19,513 bases of DNA from an uncultured Clostridia bacterium. Its GTDB lineage: Bacteria; Bacillota; Clostridia; Oscillospirales; Oscillospiraceae. The position numbers and the translations under genes were made by a program. Positions 1-6,184 of this stretch are shown piece after piece (the first letter of the stretch is position 1; each line of letters starts with the position of its first letter). Below the pieces are notes generated by a model. That model saw only the letters and a list, made by a program, of their open reading frames with translations, had not been told where the DNA came from and searched no databases. Where the stretch lies: assembly GCA_937858235.1 (NCBI GenBank), contig CALLZZ010000547.1:1-19513 (forward strand), in the 5' to 3' direction.

Positions 1-656
1 CTACCTCCGGCCTGGGCGTAGACAAAAATGCCGTCTCCCCCAACATTTATGACATCCTGATTGATGGCGCAGACACAAAACGTGGCGTAGTTAAGACACC
101 CTGGGGCGATGTGCTCCCCTCCAACAAGGAGCTGGCTGGCGCCGGGGTAGAAATGATCGGTATGGATCGGCGAGAGTATTTGCTGCGGGATGCCTTAGAT
201 GAACTGGCAGATGACTACGACTACATCATCATTGACTGCCCGCCCTCTCTGGAGCTGTTGACCCTGAACGGACTTTGTGCAGCAGATTCGGTACTGATTC
301 CAGTTCAGTGTGAGTACTACGCTCTGGAAGGACTCAGTGATCTCCTTTCCACGGTGCGCATCGTCAAAAAGCGGCTCAATCCTGCTATCACGGTAGAGGG
401 CGTACTGCTGACCATGTATGATGGTCGAACCAACCTCTCCATTCAGGTAGCGGAAGAGGTGAAGCGCCACTTTCCCGGGCAAGTCTACGCTTCCGTGATT
501 CCTCGAAATGTGCGACTCAGTGAAGCGCCCAGCCACGGAAAACCCGCGATTGCCTATGATAAGCTTTCCAGAGGTGCGGAAGCCTACATGAAACTGGCAG
601 TGGAACTGTTAGAAATGAACCATGTTTCACGTGAAACATGCGAAGTAAACAGATAA
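1..656 (+). CDS. parA: ParA/Soj chromosome-partitioning ATPase (5' end outside window)
   Basis: Partial: the frame is open from position 3 and the N-terminus, including the deviant Walker A lysines, lies upstream of the window. About 217 residues are visible. ParA ATPases bind DNA non-specifically as ATP dimers and work with ParB-parS to move newly replicated origins apart. Visible family marks are the Walker B region DYIIIDCPPSL (about 219-251), the following LTLNG and CEYYALEGL segments, and the C-terminal VIPRNVRLSEAPSHGKP block typical of Soj. An internal GTG at 111 is in frame but is not the start, because coding continues upstream of it. The last codons (NHVSRETCEVNR) contain a perfect parS site. 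parB follows after 12 bases, as in the soj-spo0J operon. Confidence 0.95.
   Translation, partial: TSGLGVDKNAVSPNIYDILIDGADTKRGVVKTPWGDVLPSNKELAGAGVEMIGMDRREYLLRDALDELADDYDYIIIDCPPSLELLTLNGLCAADSVLIPVQCEYYALEGLSDLLSTVRIVKKRLNPAITVEGVLLTMYDGRTNLSIQVAEEVKRHFPGQVYASVIPRNVRLSEAPSHGKPAIAYDKLSRGAEAYMKLAVELLEMNHVSRETCEVNR
623..638. promoter_or_regulatory. parS: parS centromere site inside the parA 3' end
   Basis: The 16 bases TGTTTCACGTGAAACA match the ParB/Spo0J consensus without mismatch, and the perfect palindrome extends to 20 bp (621-640). It is read in frame as part of His-Val-Ser-Arg-Glu-Thr near the ParA C-terminus. ParB would load here as a CTP clamp and spread. I saw no second copy in the window. 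It lies about 18 kb from the predicted oriC. Confidence 0.95.
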
Positions 657-668
657 AAGAGGTGTACT

Positions 669-1550
669 ATGGCGAAAGGAACCCGTGATTCCGGTCTGGG
701 CCGGGGACTTAGCGCCCTGCTGGGCGAGGCCGCGCTGGAACCTGAACAGCAGGGTGTGACTAGGTTACCCATCGAAAAAGTTCAGCCTAACGGGGCTCAG
801 CCCCGCAAGTTCTTCCCATCGGAGTCCATCTCCGACCTGGCAGATTCCATCCGTGTCCACGGGATTTTGCAGCCCATCAGCGTCCGCCTGATGGGCTCGG
901 GCTACTATCAAATTATCTCCGGTGAGCGTCGTTGGCGAGCTGCACGGGAAGCTGGAATCAGTGAGGTTCCGGTGATTGTCCTGGAGGCCGATGATCGGAC
1001 GGCCATGGAACTGGGGCTTATCGAAAACCTCCAGCGAGAGGATTTAAACCCTATGGAAGAAGCCATGGGATTCAAATCCCTGATCACCGACTACGGGCTC
1101 ACTCAGGAGGATGTGGCAAAGCAGGTGGGAAAATCCAGACCTGCCGTTGCTAACGCCCTGCGCTTATTGGGTCTCCCAGAGGATCTGAAAGCCCTGGTGG
1201 AGGACAACCAACTGACTGCTGGTCACGCCCGGGCAATTCTCTCCCTGAACGATGAGGACTCCCGGTTGGCTCTGGTACAGCAGGTTATGGACAAGTCTCT
1301 GTCTGTTCGTCAGACGGAAGAGGTGGCAAAAAAACTGAATCGCGGAAAGAAACCAGTAGCTCAGCCGGAAAAAGACCCTACTCAGGTGGATTATGCTGCT
1401 CTGGCTGCCTTGGAACTGGGAAAATCCTTGGGACGTAAGGTAAAAATCGTCTCTGGAAAAAGGAAGGGACGGTTAGAGCTGGAATACTATGGCGTGGAGG
1501 ATCTCAACGATCTGCTGGATGCCTTGAAAGCACTGCCCACTCGTCCCTAA
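669..1550 (+). CDS. parB: ParB/Spo0J chromosome-partitioning protein
   Basis: 293 residues, the usual size for Spo0J-type ParB. It binds parS, hydrolyses CTP, slides as a clamp and recruits SMC and ParA. Visible: the basic N-terminal GLGRGLSALLG motif (residues 9-19) that contacts ParA, the CTP-binding C-motif GERRWRAAREAG (85-96), the second box ENLQREDLNPMEEA (119-132), a helix-turn-helix around LTQEDVAKQVGKSRPAVANA (144-163), and a C-terminal dimerisation segment. Start ATG at 669 has AAAGAGG upstream (about 656-662). It directly follows parA, so the two are cotranscribed. No noc paralogue is visible. Downstream mscL starts after 29 bases and may share the transcript. Confidence 0.96.
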   Translation: MAKGTRDSGLGRGLSALLGEAALEPEQQGVTRLPIEKVQPNGAQPRKFFPSESISDLADSIRVHGILQPISVRLMGSGYYQIISGERRWRAAREAGISEVPVIVLEADDRTAMELGLIENLQREDLNPMEEAMGFKSLITDYGLTQEDVAKQVGKSRPAVANALRLLGLPEDLKALVEDNQLTAGHARAILSLNDEDSRLALVQQVMDKSLSVRQTEEVAKKLNRGKKPVAQPEKDPTQVDYAALAALELGKSLGRKVKIVSGKRKGRLELEYYGVEDLNDLLDALKALPTRP

Positions 1551-1579
1551 TAGAAAGAGGGAAAGAGAGCTTAAAACCA

Positions 1580-1978
1580 ATGAAAAAACTTTCTTGGATA
1601 AATGAATTTAAGGCGTTCCTCATGCGAGGCAACGTGATTGACTTGGCCGTTGGCGTAGTTATCGGCGCCGCTTTTACCGCTATTGTTACCGCAGTGGTGG
1701 ATGACATTATCAATCCCATCATCACCTTGATCAGTGGTAAGGTGGACTTCGCAGACGTATCCGTAGGTGTCTTCCCCATTGGACACCTGATCAGTGCCAT
1801 TGTCAATTTTCTCCTCATTGCCTTTGTGGTGTTCTGGATGGTAAAAGTGATCAACAAATTCATGGAAAAGGTCGTGAAAAGGCAGGCAGAAGAGATCCCG
1901 GAACCGGAACCTTCCTCGGAAGAAGTATTGCTGACCGAAATTCGTGACCTGCTGAAAGAACAGCAAAGGGAATCCTAA
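1580..1978 (+). CDS. mscL: Large-conductance mechanosensitive channel MscL
   Basis: 132 residues, typical for the family. MscL is a homopentameric membrane channel that opens under membrane tension and releases solutes in hypo-osmotic shock. Visible: the N-terminal amphipathic segment (MKKLSWINEFKAFLMRGN), the conserved first transmembrane helix with NVIDLAVGVVIGAAF (about 18-32), the DDIINPII segment, a periplasmic loop, the second transmembrane helix IVNFLLIAFVVFWMV (about 74-88), and a charged C-terminal bundle helix (EEVLLTEIRDLLKEQQ). Start ATG at 1580 follows purine-rich AAAGAGAG (1562-1569). It lies 29 bases after parB with no evident terminator between them. Nothing in the sequence looks degraded. 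Confidence 0.95.
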   Translation: MKKLSWINEFKAFLMRGNVIDLAVGVVIGAAFTAIVTAVVDDIINPIITLISGKVDFADVSVGVFPIGHLISAIVNFLLIAFVVFWMVKVINKFMEKVVKRQAEEIPEPEPSSEEVLLTEIRDLLKEQQRES

Positions 1979-2000
1979 AACAAATAGACAGAGATAAAGT

Positions 2001-2032
2001 AGAACAGGATTGGATTTACTCCATCCTGTTCT
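2001..2032 (+). other. Stem-loop between mscL and the small membrane protein gene
   Basis: Left arm AGAACAGGATTGGA (2001-2014) and right arm TCCATCCTGTTCT (2020-2032) pair over 13 bp with one bulged T and the loop TTTAC. There is no U-tract after it, so it does not look like a standard intrinsic terminator. It may be a processing or stability element, or a weak or relic terminator. It ends about 8 bases before the ribosome-binding site of the next gene. Confidence 0.6.
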
Positions 2033-2053
2033 GTGACAAGAAAGGGCAACGAT

Positions 2054-2401
2054 ATGAAATCCAAACGTATCTGGGCAATGATGGGCGTGGTTTACATGAT
2101 CATTATTTTCCTGCTCACCACCTACTGGATCACCACCACTACTCTGATCTCTGGTATCACTGGCATCCTCCTCTTCCCTGCCGCAGGTGCACTGGCTGCT
2201 CAGTTCTACAACCGAAGCTGGCTGTTGCGTCATGGACGTTTTGATGGTCACGAAGAGGATCCAGATTTCGAAGAACCGCCTCAGGGACAGCCCGGTGCGG
2301 GAAAGCAACTGGCCTTTGGCGTGATATTTACCATTCTGTCTCTGTTCCTATTGGTATGGGGTATCCTGCAAGCCATGCAGTTTTTTGAGGCACAGTCATG
2401 A
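2054..2401 (+). CDS. Small unrecognised three-helix membrane protein
   Basis: 115 residues from ATG 2054, preceded by AAAGGG (2041-2046) at 7 bases. A GTG at 2033 is in frame but abuts the stem-loop and lacks a binding site, so I reject it. I do not recognise the family. Three hydrophobic segments are visible: about residues 6-23 (WAMMGVVYMIIIFLLTTY), 26-50 (TTLISGITGILLFPAAGALAA) and 87-108 (LAFGVIFTILSLFLLVWGI). Between the second and third lies a hydrophilic acidic/proline-rich loop (GHEEDPDFEEPPQGQPG). No catalytic motif is seen. The stop codon overlaps the rsmG start (ATGA), indicating translational coupling. Function unknown; real by frame, binding site and coupling. Confidence 0.8.
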   Translation: MKSKRIWAMMGVVYMIIIFLLTTYWITTTTLISGITGILLFPAAGALAAQFYNRSWLLRHGRFDGHEEDPDFEEPPQGQPGAGKQLAFGVIFTILSLFLLVWGILQAMQFFEAQS

Positions 2402-3099
2402 CGGAACGAATTAAGAAGGGTCTTCTGGCCTACGGTCTCTCCCCTGCCCCGACGGAAACACTGAATCACTATTGTGAATACCTCCTGGAGCAGAATAAAG
2501 TGATGAACCTCACCGCTATTACGGAACCAGCTCAGGTGGCAGACCTACATATGCTGGACTCTGCCGCCCTGCTTACAGTATCAGAACTGGCTGGGAAAAG
2601 CGTCATTGACGTGGGAACCGGAGCTGGATTTCCAGGGTTGGTTCTGAAAATTCTGGAGCCAACGATACAACTCACCCTGCTGGACAGTCTGGGGAAACGG
2701 GTAGCCTGGTTGGCAGAAGTAGCCCCTAAGCTGGGGCTATCCGACGTAACCTGTATTCATGGCCGAGGAGAGGAGCAAGCTCTGCTTCCCGACTTCCGGG
2801 ATCACTACGACGTGGCAATCTCCAGGGCCGTGGCCGATCTAGGTCTGCTGGCCGAGCTATGTCTGCCTTTTGTCAAGGTAGGAGGGCAATTCCTAGCTAT
2901 GAAGAGCGGAGACTGTCAGGAAGAACTCAACCGGGCGGAACATGCCATTACCCTGCTGGGCGGACGGCTGCTTCCTCTGGCCACCTATCAAATTCCAGGT
3001 ACCGATGTAATACGCCGAGTGGTACTGATAGAAAAGGTATCCCCCACGCCTAAGGGCTATCCACGTCGGTTCGCCCGGATGAAAAAGAGTCCACTTTAA
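2398..3099 (+). CDS. rsmG: 16S rRNA (guanine-527 N7) methyltransferase RsmG (GidB)
   Basis: 233 residues. RsmG uses S-adenosylmethionine to methylate N7 of G527 in 16S rRNA; in other bacteria its loss gives low-level streptomycin resistance. Class I methyltransferase marks: EQNKVMNLTAI (31-41), the SAM-binding loop DVGTGAGFPG (71-80), the following acidic residue in LLDSLGKRVAWL (94-105), SRAVADL (142-148), and the basic C-terminus YPRRFARMKKSPL. The start overlaps the upstream stop by four bases (ATGA). In many Firmicutes gidB stands directly beside the par genes; here mscL and a small membrane protein lie between. mnmE and mnmG, its common partners, are not in the window. Confidence 0.95.
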   Translation: MTERIKKGLLAYGLSPAPTETLNHYCEYLLEQNKVMNLTAITEPAQVADLHMLDSAALLTVSELAGKSVIDVGTGAGFPGLVLKILEPTIQLTLLDSLGKRVAWLAEVAPKLGLSDVTCIHGRGEEQALLPDFRDHYDVAISRAVADLGLLAELCLPFVKVGGQFLAMKSGDCQEELNRAEHAITLLGGRLLPLATYQIPGTDVIRRVVLIEKVSPTPKGYPRRFARMKKSPL

Positions 3100-3124
3100 G
3101 CTGCAAAAACGGAAAGCGGCATTT
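3091..3124 (+). terminator. Weak candidate terminator after rsmG
   Basis: CCACTTT (3091-3097, overlapping the rsmG stop) can pair with AAAGCGG (3113-3119) with one mismatch, or GCTGC with GCGGC, followed by only three T. It shares the 15 bases CGGAAAGCGGCATTT with the stronger hairpin after mgsA, so it could be a degenerate copy of that terminator. Confidence 0.3.
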
Positions 3125-3150
3125 CTACCAGATATACCAATTAAAAGTGG

Positions 3151-3180
3151 TTGCTTTTTGGTTACTTTGTGTGCTATAAT
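3151..3180 (+). promoter_or_regulatory. Sigma-A promoter for the minD-like/mgsA pair
   Basis: TTGCTT (3151-3156), an 18-base spacer and a perfect TATAAT (3175-3180), with the extended -10 dinucleotide TG at 3172-3173. Transcription would start near 3187, leaving a leader of about 18 bases before the gene. Confidence 0.75.
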
Positions 3181-3204
3181 GAAATACTAACAAGGGAGAT
3201 GCAC

Positions 3205-3939
3205 ATGGGAACTGCTATTGTCATTACATCAGGGAAAGGCGGTACTGGAAAAACTGCGTTGACCTGCGGTCTTGGAACCAGTCTGGCAAAGCTGGGCAAT
3301 CGCGTGCTCTGTCTGGATCTGGACGTAGGTCTCCGGAATCTGGATTTGGCACTGGGTATGACCGACTGTGCCCTGATGGATTTTACCGATGTACTCTTTG
3401 ACCGTTGCTCGCTGGAACGAGCTGCGGCCCCTCACCCAACGGTGGAAAATCTCTTTCTCCTCACCGCACCGGTTACCTGGGGTTCGATCCCCGTCTCTCA
3501 GGCCTCTTTGAAGCGGTTGACGCGAGAAATTCGCAGTCAATTCGATTACTGTCTCATTGATTGCCCTGCCGGGATTGGTCCCGGTTTCCACTTGGCAGTC
3601 TGCGCCGCAGATCGTGCCATTGTGGTCGTGACTACCGACACCGCCTCTCTGCGGGACGCTCAGCAGGTGGTCTCCCAGCTCCACCACTACCATATTCCCA
3701 TGCAGCTAGTAGTCAATCGCGTTTCCCGGTGGATGCTGCGGAAACTCCAGTTCAGTGTCGATGACGCCATGGATGCTGCGGGGCTGCCCCTATTGGGCAT
3801 TATACCAGAGGATCGTAGGATTTCCCTTGCCGCTGCCCGTGGAGAACTGCCTGCCTTACATACCCAGGGTGTGATCCGTGCCTGGCACAATATCGCAGAC
3901 CGTATCTGCGGAAAACGTGTCACCATTGGATTGCGCTGA
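3205..3939 (+). CDS. MinD-like P-loop ATPase without a membrane-targeting tail
   Basis: 244 residues from ATG 3205. AAGGGAG (3192-3198) lies 6 bases before it; ATG 3199 and more upstream starts would be too close to, or overlap, that site and the promoter. The protein has the deviant Walker A SGKGGTGKT (9-17; Lys11 and Lys16), the MinD-type DLDVGLRNLDLALG segment and CLIDCPAGIG, matching MinD DSPAGIE. It therefore belongs to the ParA/MinD superfamily, closer to MinD than to ParA. MinD normally ends in an amphipathic helix that binds membrane; here the chain stops at RICGKRVTIGLR, just where that tail would begin. No minC or minE is nearby. The gene sits before an mgsA-family gene, probably in one operon. 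It could be a divergent MinD or a repurposed ATPase; activity is untested. Confidence 0.85.
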   Translation: MGTAIVITSGKGGTGKTALTCGLGTSLAKLGNRVLCLDLDVGLRNLDLALGMTDCALMDFTDVLFDRCSLERAAAPHPTVENLFLLTAPVTWGSIPVSQASLKRLTREIRSQFDYCLIDCPAGIGPGFHLAVCAADRAIVVVTTDTASLRDAQQVVSQLHHYHIPMQLVVNRVSRWMLRKLQFSVDDAMDAAGLPLLGIIPEDRRISLAAARGELPALHTQGVIRAWHNIADRICGKRVTIGLR

Positions 3940-3993
3940 CCCAATTCAAAGAACCTATCAAACAGAGAAATTTAGAAGGGAGTGCGATACGCC

Positions 3994-4410
3994 TTGAATA
4001 TTGCATTGATGACTGACGACAAGAAACAGGAGTTGATGACACAGTTCTGCATTGCTTACTGTGGTATTCTGGCCAAGCACACACTCTGTGCCACCAATAC
4101 CACCGGAAACATCATCAAGGAGGCTACCGGTTTGGATGTCTCCCTGTTCCTGTCCCACGAACATGGCGGATGCCAACAGATCGGTACGCGGATCGCCTAT
4201 AATGAAATTGACATGGTTTTGTTCTTCACCGCTCCGAAAAGTCCCGACTACGAAGAGGATTTACACTATATCTGTCGCGTTTGCGATGAAAATAGCGTCC
4301 CTGTCGCCACCAATATCGGTACCGCTGAAATGCTGGTACAGGGTCTAGCTCGTGGGGATCTGGACTGGCGGAATATCATGTATCCCAGGAACTCCCAGAA
4401 GCTGCTTTGA
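3994..4410 (+). CDS. Methylglyoxal synthase family protein with altered active site
   Basis: 138 residues from TTG 3994. This start reproduces the start of Bacillus MgsA as I remember it (MKIALIAHDKKK beside MNIALMTDDKKQ), while the in-frame GTG at 3982 falls inside the binding site AGAAGGGAG (3974-3982). MgsA converts dihydroxyacetone phosphate to methylglyoxal and phosphate. The fold is recognisable: phosphate-binding TNTTGN, GGxQQIG, FF.AP, and PVATNIGTAE. But key positions differ from E. coli MgsA: GGDQQ is GGCQQ (catalytic Asp71 is Cys60 here), His19 aligns with Asp, and the Trp-Asp91-Pro segment reads Thr-Ala-Pro with the following loop shortened and His98 lost. Canonical synthase activity is therefore doubtful. 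It probably shares the transcript of the MinD-like gene, 54 bases upstream. Confidence 0.85.
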   Translation: MNIALMTDDKKQELMTQFCIAYCGILAKHTLCATNTTGNIIKEATGLDVSLFLSHEHGGCQQIGTRIAYNEIDMVLFFTAPKSPDYEEDLHYICRVCDENSVPVATNIGTAEMLVQGLARGDLDWRNIMYPRNSQKLL

Positions 4411-4426
4411 TTCTGCCGTCTTTCTG

Positions 4427-4457
4427 TGCCGTTTTTCCAAGCGGAAAGCGGCATTTT
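4427..4457 (+). terminator. Intrinsic terminator after the mgsA-family gene
   Basis: TGCCGTTTTTCC (4427-4438) pairs with GGAAAGCGGCA (4443-4453), about 11 bp with one bulged T and one G-U pair, loop AAGC, followed by TTTT. Confidence 0.75.
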
Positions 4458-4473
4458 CCTTCCGGAACCCCCC

Positions 4474-4502
4474 TTGACGAACGATGAAAATACAGATATA
4501 AT
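4474..4502 (+). promoter_or_regulatory. Sigma-A promoter of the T-box/hisS-aspS operon
   Basis: TTGACG (4474-4479), 17-base spacer, TATAAT (4497-4502): near-consensus. Start expected near 4509, which gives a leader of about 300 bases before hisS. Confidence 0.9.
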
Positions 4503-4508
4503 TTTAGT

Positions 4509-4764
4509 ATCAGAACTGCTATGATGATGCATTAGTATCCTGCAGACCATCGGACAGAGAATCGGGTCACTTAGGCTGAAAGCCCGCTACGAATAGGTGT
4601 AGGGGAAGACAGCATCGGAGCAGACCCGGAAACGGATGCGGTTCCCTTCCCGCAACAGAAGGCATAAGAGGGTGCCGCATAGACGGTACTGAATGTGGGT
4701 GGCACCGCGAAGTGAACAGATATTTTCACTCTCGTCCCATAGATCGGGACGAGAGTTTTCTCGT
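4509..4764 (+). promoter_or_regulatory. T-box riboswitch leader of hisS-aspS, probably tRNA-Asp sensing
   Basis: The T-box bulge TGGCACC (4700-4706, in GGGTGGCACCGCGA) is unmistakable. A compact Stem I can be drawn: CGGGTC (4563-4568) with GACCCG (4623-4628), GGCTG (4574-4578) with CAGC, and a short upper helix of CCC/CTAC with GTAG/GGG. A second hairpin is TGCGG/CCGCA (4637-4654). The antiterminator pairs TGGG before the bulge with CCCA (4736-4739), plus GTGAA/TTCAC, competing with the terminator. The specifier candidate is GAC (4608-4610), in GAAGACA, on the 3' side of Stem I. The variable T-box base is C4703, complementary to the G73 discriminator of tRNA-Asp and not to C73 of tRNA-His. 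The leader would raise hisS-aspS readthrough when the cognate tRNA is uncharged. Stem I pairing was drawn by hand. Confidence 0.92.
4728..4764 (+). terminator. T-box attenuator terminator
   Basis: CTCTCGTCCC (4729-4738) pairs perfectly with GGGACGAGAG (4746-4755), extendable by an A-T pair, loop ATAGATC, followed by a T-rich tail (TTTTCTCGTTTT). It is the OFF state of the T-box switch. Confidence 0.92.
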
Positions 4765-4811
4765 TTTCCCAGTGAATAATCATTTTACACTCTTTTGAAA
4801 GGACTGTTTCT

Positions 4812-6170
4812 ATGGCAAAACAGAAACCACGCACACTCTCCGGCTTCATGGAGCTGCTCCCCGGTCCTCAGCAGCAGATGGAACGGATTATGGAGATTCT
4901 ACGCACTACCTATTCCCTTTATGGCTTTACTGCCCTGGACACCCCGATTATCGAGTCCTCTGAGGTACTGCTGGCCAAGGGCGGCGGCGATACGGAAAAG
5001 CAGATTTATCGGTTTGAGAAGGGGGACAGCGATTTGTCCCTGCGCTTCGATCTCACCGTTCCTTTGGCGAAGTATGTGGCTATTCACTATGGTCAGCTCC
5101 AGTTCCCGTTCCGCCGCTATCAAATCGGTAAGGTCTACCGTGGCGAACGGGCACAGCGCGGCCGGTTCCGCGAGTTCTACCAGGCAGACATCGACATTAT
5201 CGGTGACGGCAAGTTAGACATCATCAATGAGGCAGAAATCCCGTCCATTATCTACCGCACCTTCTCCCAGCTGGGGCTGGAGCGCTTCCAAATTCGGGTG
5301 AACAACCGGAAAGTCCTCAATGGTTTTTATGCTATGGTTGGACTGGAAGCGCAAAGCCAGGACATTATGCGGACAGTGGATAAGCTGGATAAAATCGGCG
5401 CCGATAAGGTTAAATCCCTGCTGATAGAAGAGTTGGACGTAACGGAAGAAACAGCCGATCAAGTTTTGCACTTTATCGCAATTCAGGGCAGCAATCAAGA
5501 GGTTCTGGTCGCTCTGGAGGACTATCGTGGTAAAAATGAACTCTTTGACACCGGTTTGGATGAACTGAGTACCGTAGTGAAGTATCTGGCTGCCTTTGGT
5601 GTACCAGAGGCCAATTTCGCGGTGGATCTCACCATCGCCCGTGGGCTGGATTACTACACCGGCACCGTCTACGAAACCACTATGCTGGATCACCCGGAAA
5701 TCGGCAGCATCTGCTCTGGTGGCCGCTACGACAACCTGGCAGAGTATTACACCGACAAGCAGCTCCCTGGCGTAGGCATTTCCATTGGCCTCACCCGACT
5801 ATTCTACGTCCTGGGAGAACAGGGAATGTTAAATCCCAACCTGCCCGTCGCTCCGGCAGACGTGTTGGTGATTCCCATGGGAGACGAACAACAGGGCTAT
5901 GCCATCGCTACCGCTACCCGGCTCCGGGAGGCAGGAATTCGCACCCAACTCTACGCTGAACAGAAAAAGTTCAAGGCCAGAATTACCTACGCCTCCAAAA
6001 TGGAAATCCCCTACGCACTGTTCTTAGGGGAAACGGAGGAACAGGAACAGGTCGTGGCGTTGAAAGATTTGAACAAGGGCGAACAGGTAACCGTACCCTT
6101 TTCCGAGGCGGTACAACTGATTCAAGCAGGCATCACTGCTGCTAATCAGGGCAAAGTTATTCAAGAATAA
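4812..6170 (+). CDS. hisS: Histidyl-tRNA synthetase
   Basis: 452 residues; class II synthetase that charges tRNA-His in the cytoplasm. Motifs in order: substrate loop FDLTVPLAKY (79-88), motif 2 KVYRGERAQRGRFREFYQAD (107-126), the HisA signature ARGLDYYTGTVYE (276-288), HisB CSGGRYDNL (301-309), motif 3 GVGISIGLTRL (320-330), and a C-terminal anticodon-binding domain from about 345. ATG 4812 has GAAAGGAC (4797-4804) upstream. It is the first gene after the T-box leader, with aspS 14 bases downstream, the common hisS-aspS operon of Firmicutes. All signatures are intact. Confidence 0.97.
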   Translation: MAKQKPRTLSGFMELLPGPQQQMERIMEILRTTYSLYGFTALDTPIIESSEVLLAKGGGDTEKQIYRFEKGDSDLSLRFDLTVPLAKYVAIHYGQLQFPFRRYQIGKVYRGERAQRGRFREFYQADIDIIGDGKLDIINEAEIPSIIYRTFSQLGLERFQIRVNNRKVLNGFYAMVGLEAQSQDIMRTVDKLDKIGADKVKSLLIEELDVTEETADQVLHFIAIQGSNQEVLVALEDYRGKNELFDTGLDELSTVVKYLAAFGVPEANFAVDLTIARGLDYYTGTVYETTMLDHPEIGSICSGGRYDNLAEYYTDKQLPGVGISIGLTRLFYVLGEQGMLNPNLPVAPADVLVIPMGDEQQGYAIATATRLREAGIRTQLYAEQKKFKARITYASKMEIPYALFLGETEEQEQVVALKDLNKGEQVTVPFSEAVQLIQAGITAANQGKVIQE

Positions 6171-6184
6171 GCGGGAGAATTACA

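Noticed and set aside
2033..2053. GTG 2033 as start of the small membrane protein
   Set aside because: It abuts the stem-loop and has no ribosome-binding site; ATG 2054 has AAAGGG at 7 bases.
4568..4570. CAC as the T-box specifier (His)
   Set aside because: It lies on the 5' side, next to the basal helix of Stem I, whereas specifiers lie on the 3' side; the T-box base C4703 also does not fit tRNA-His. Not fully excluded without folding.
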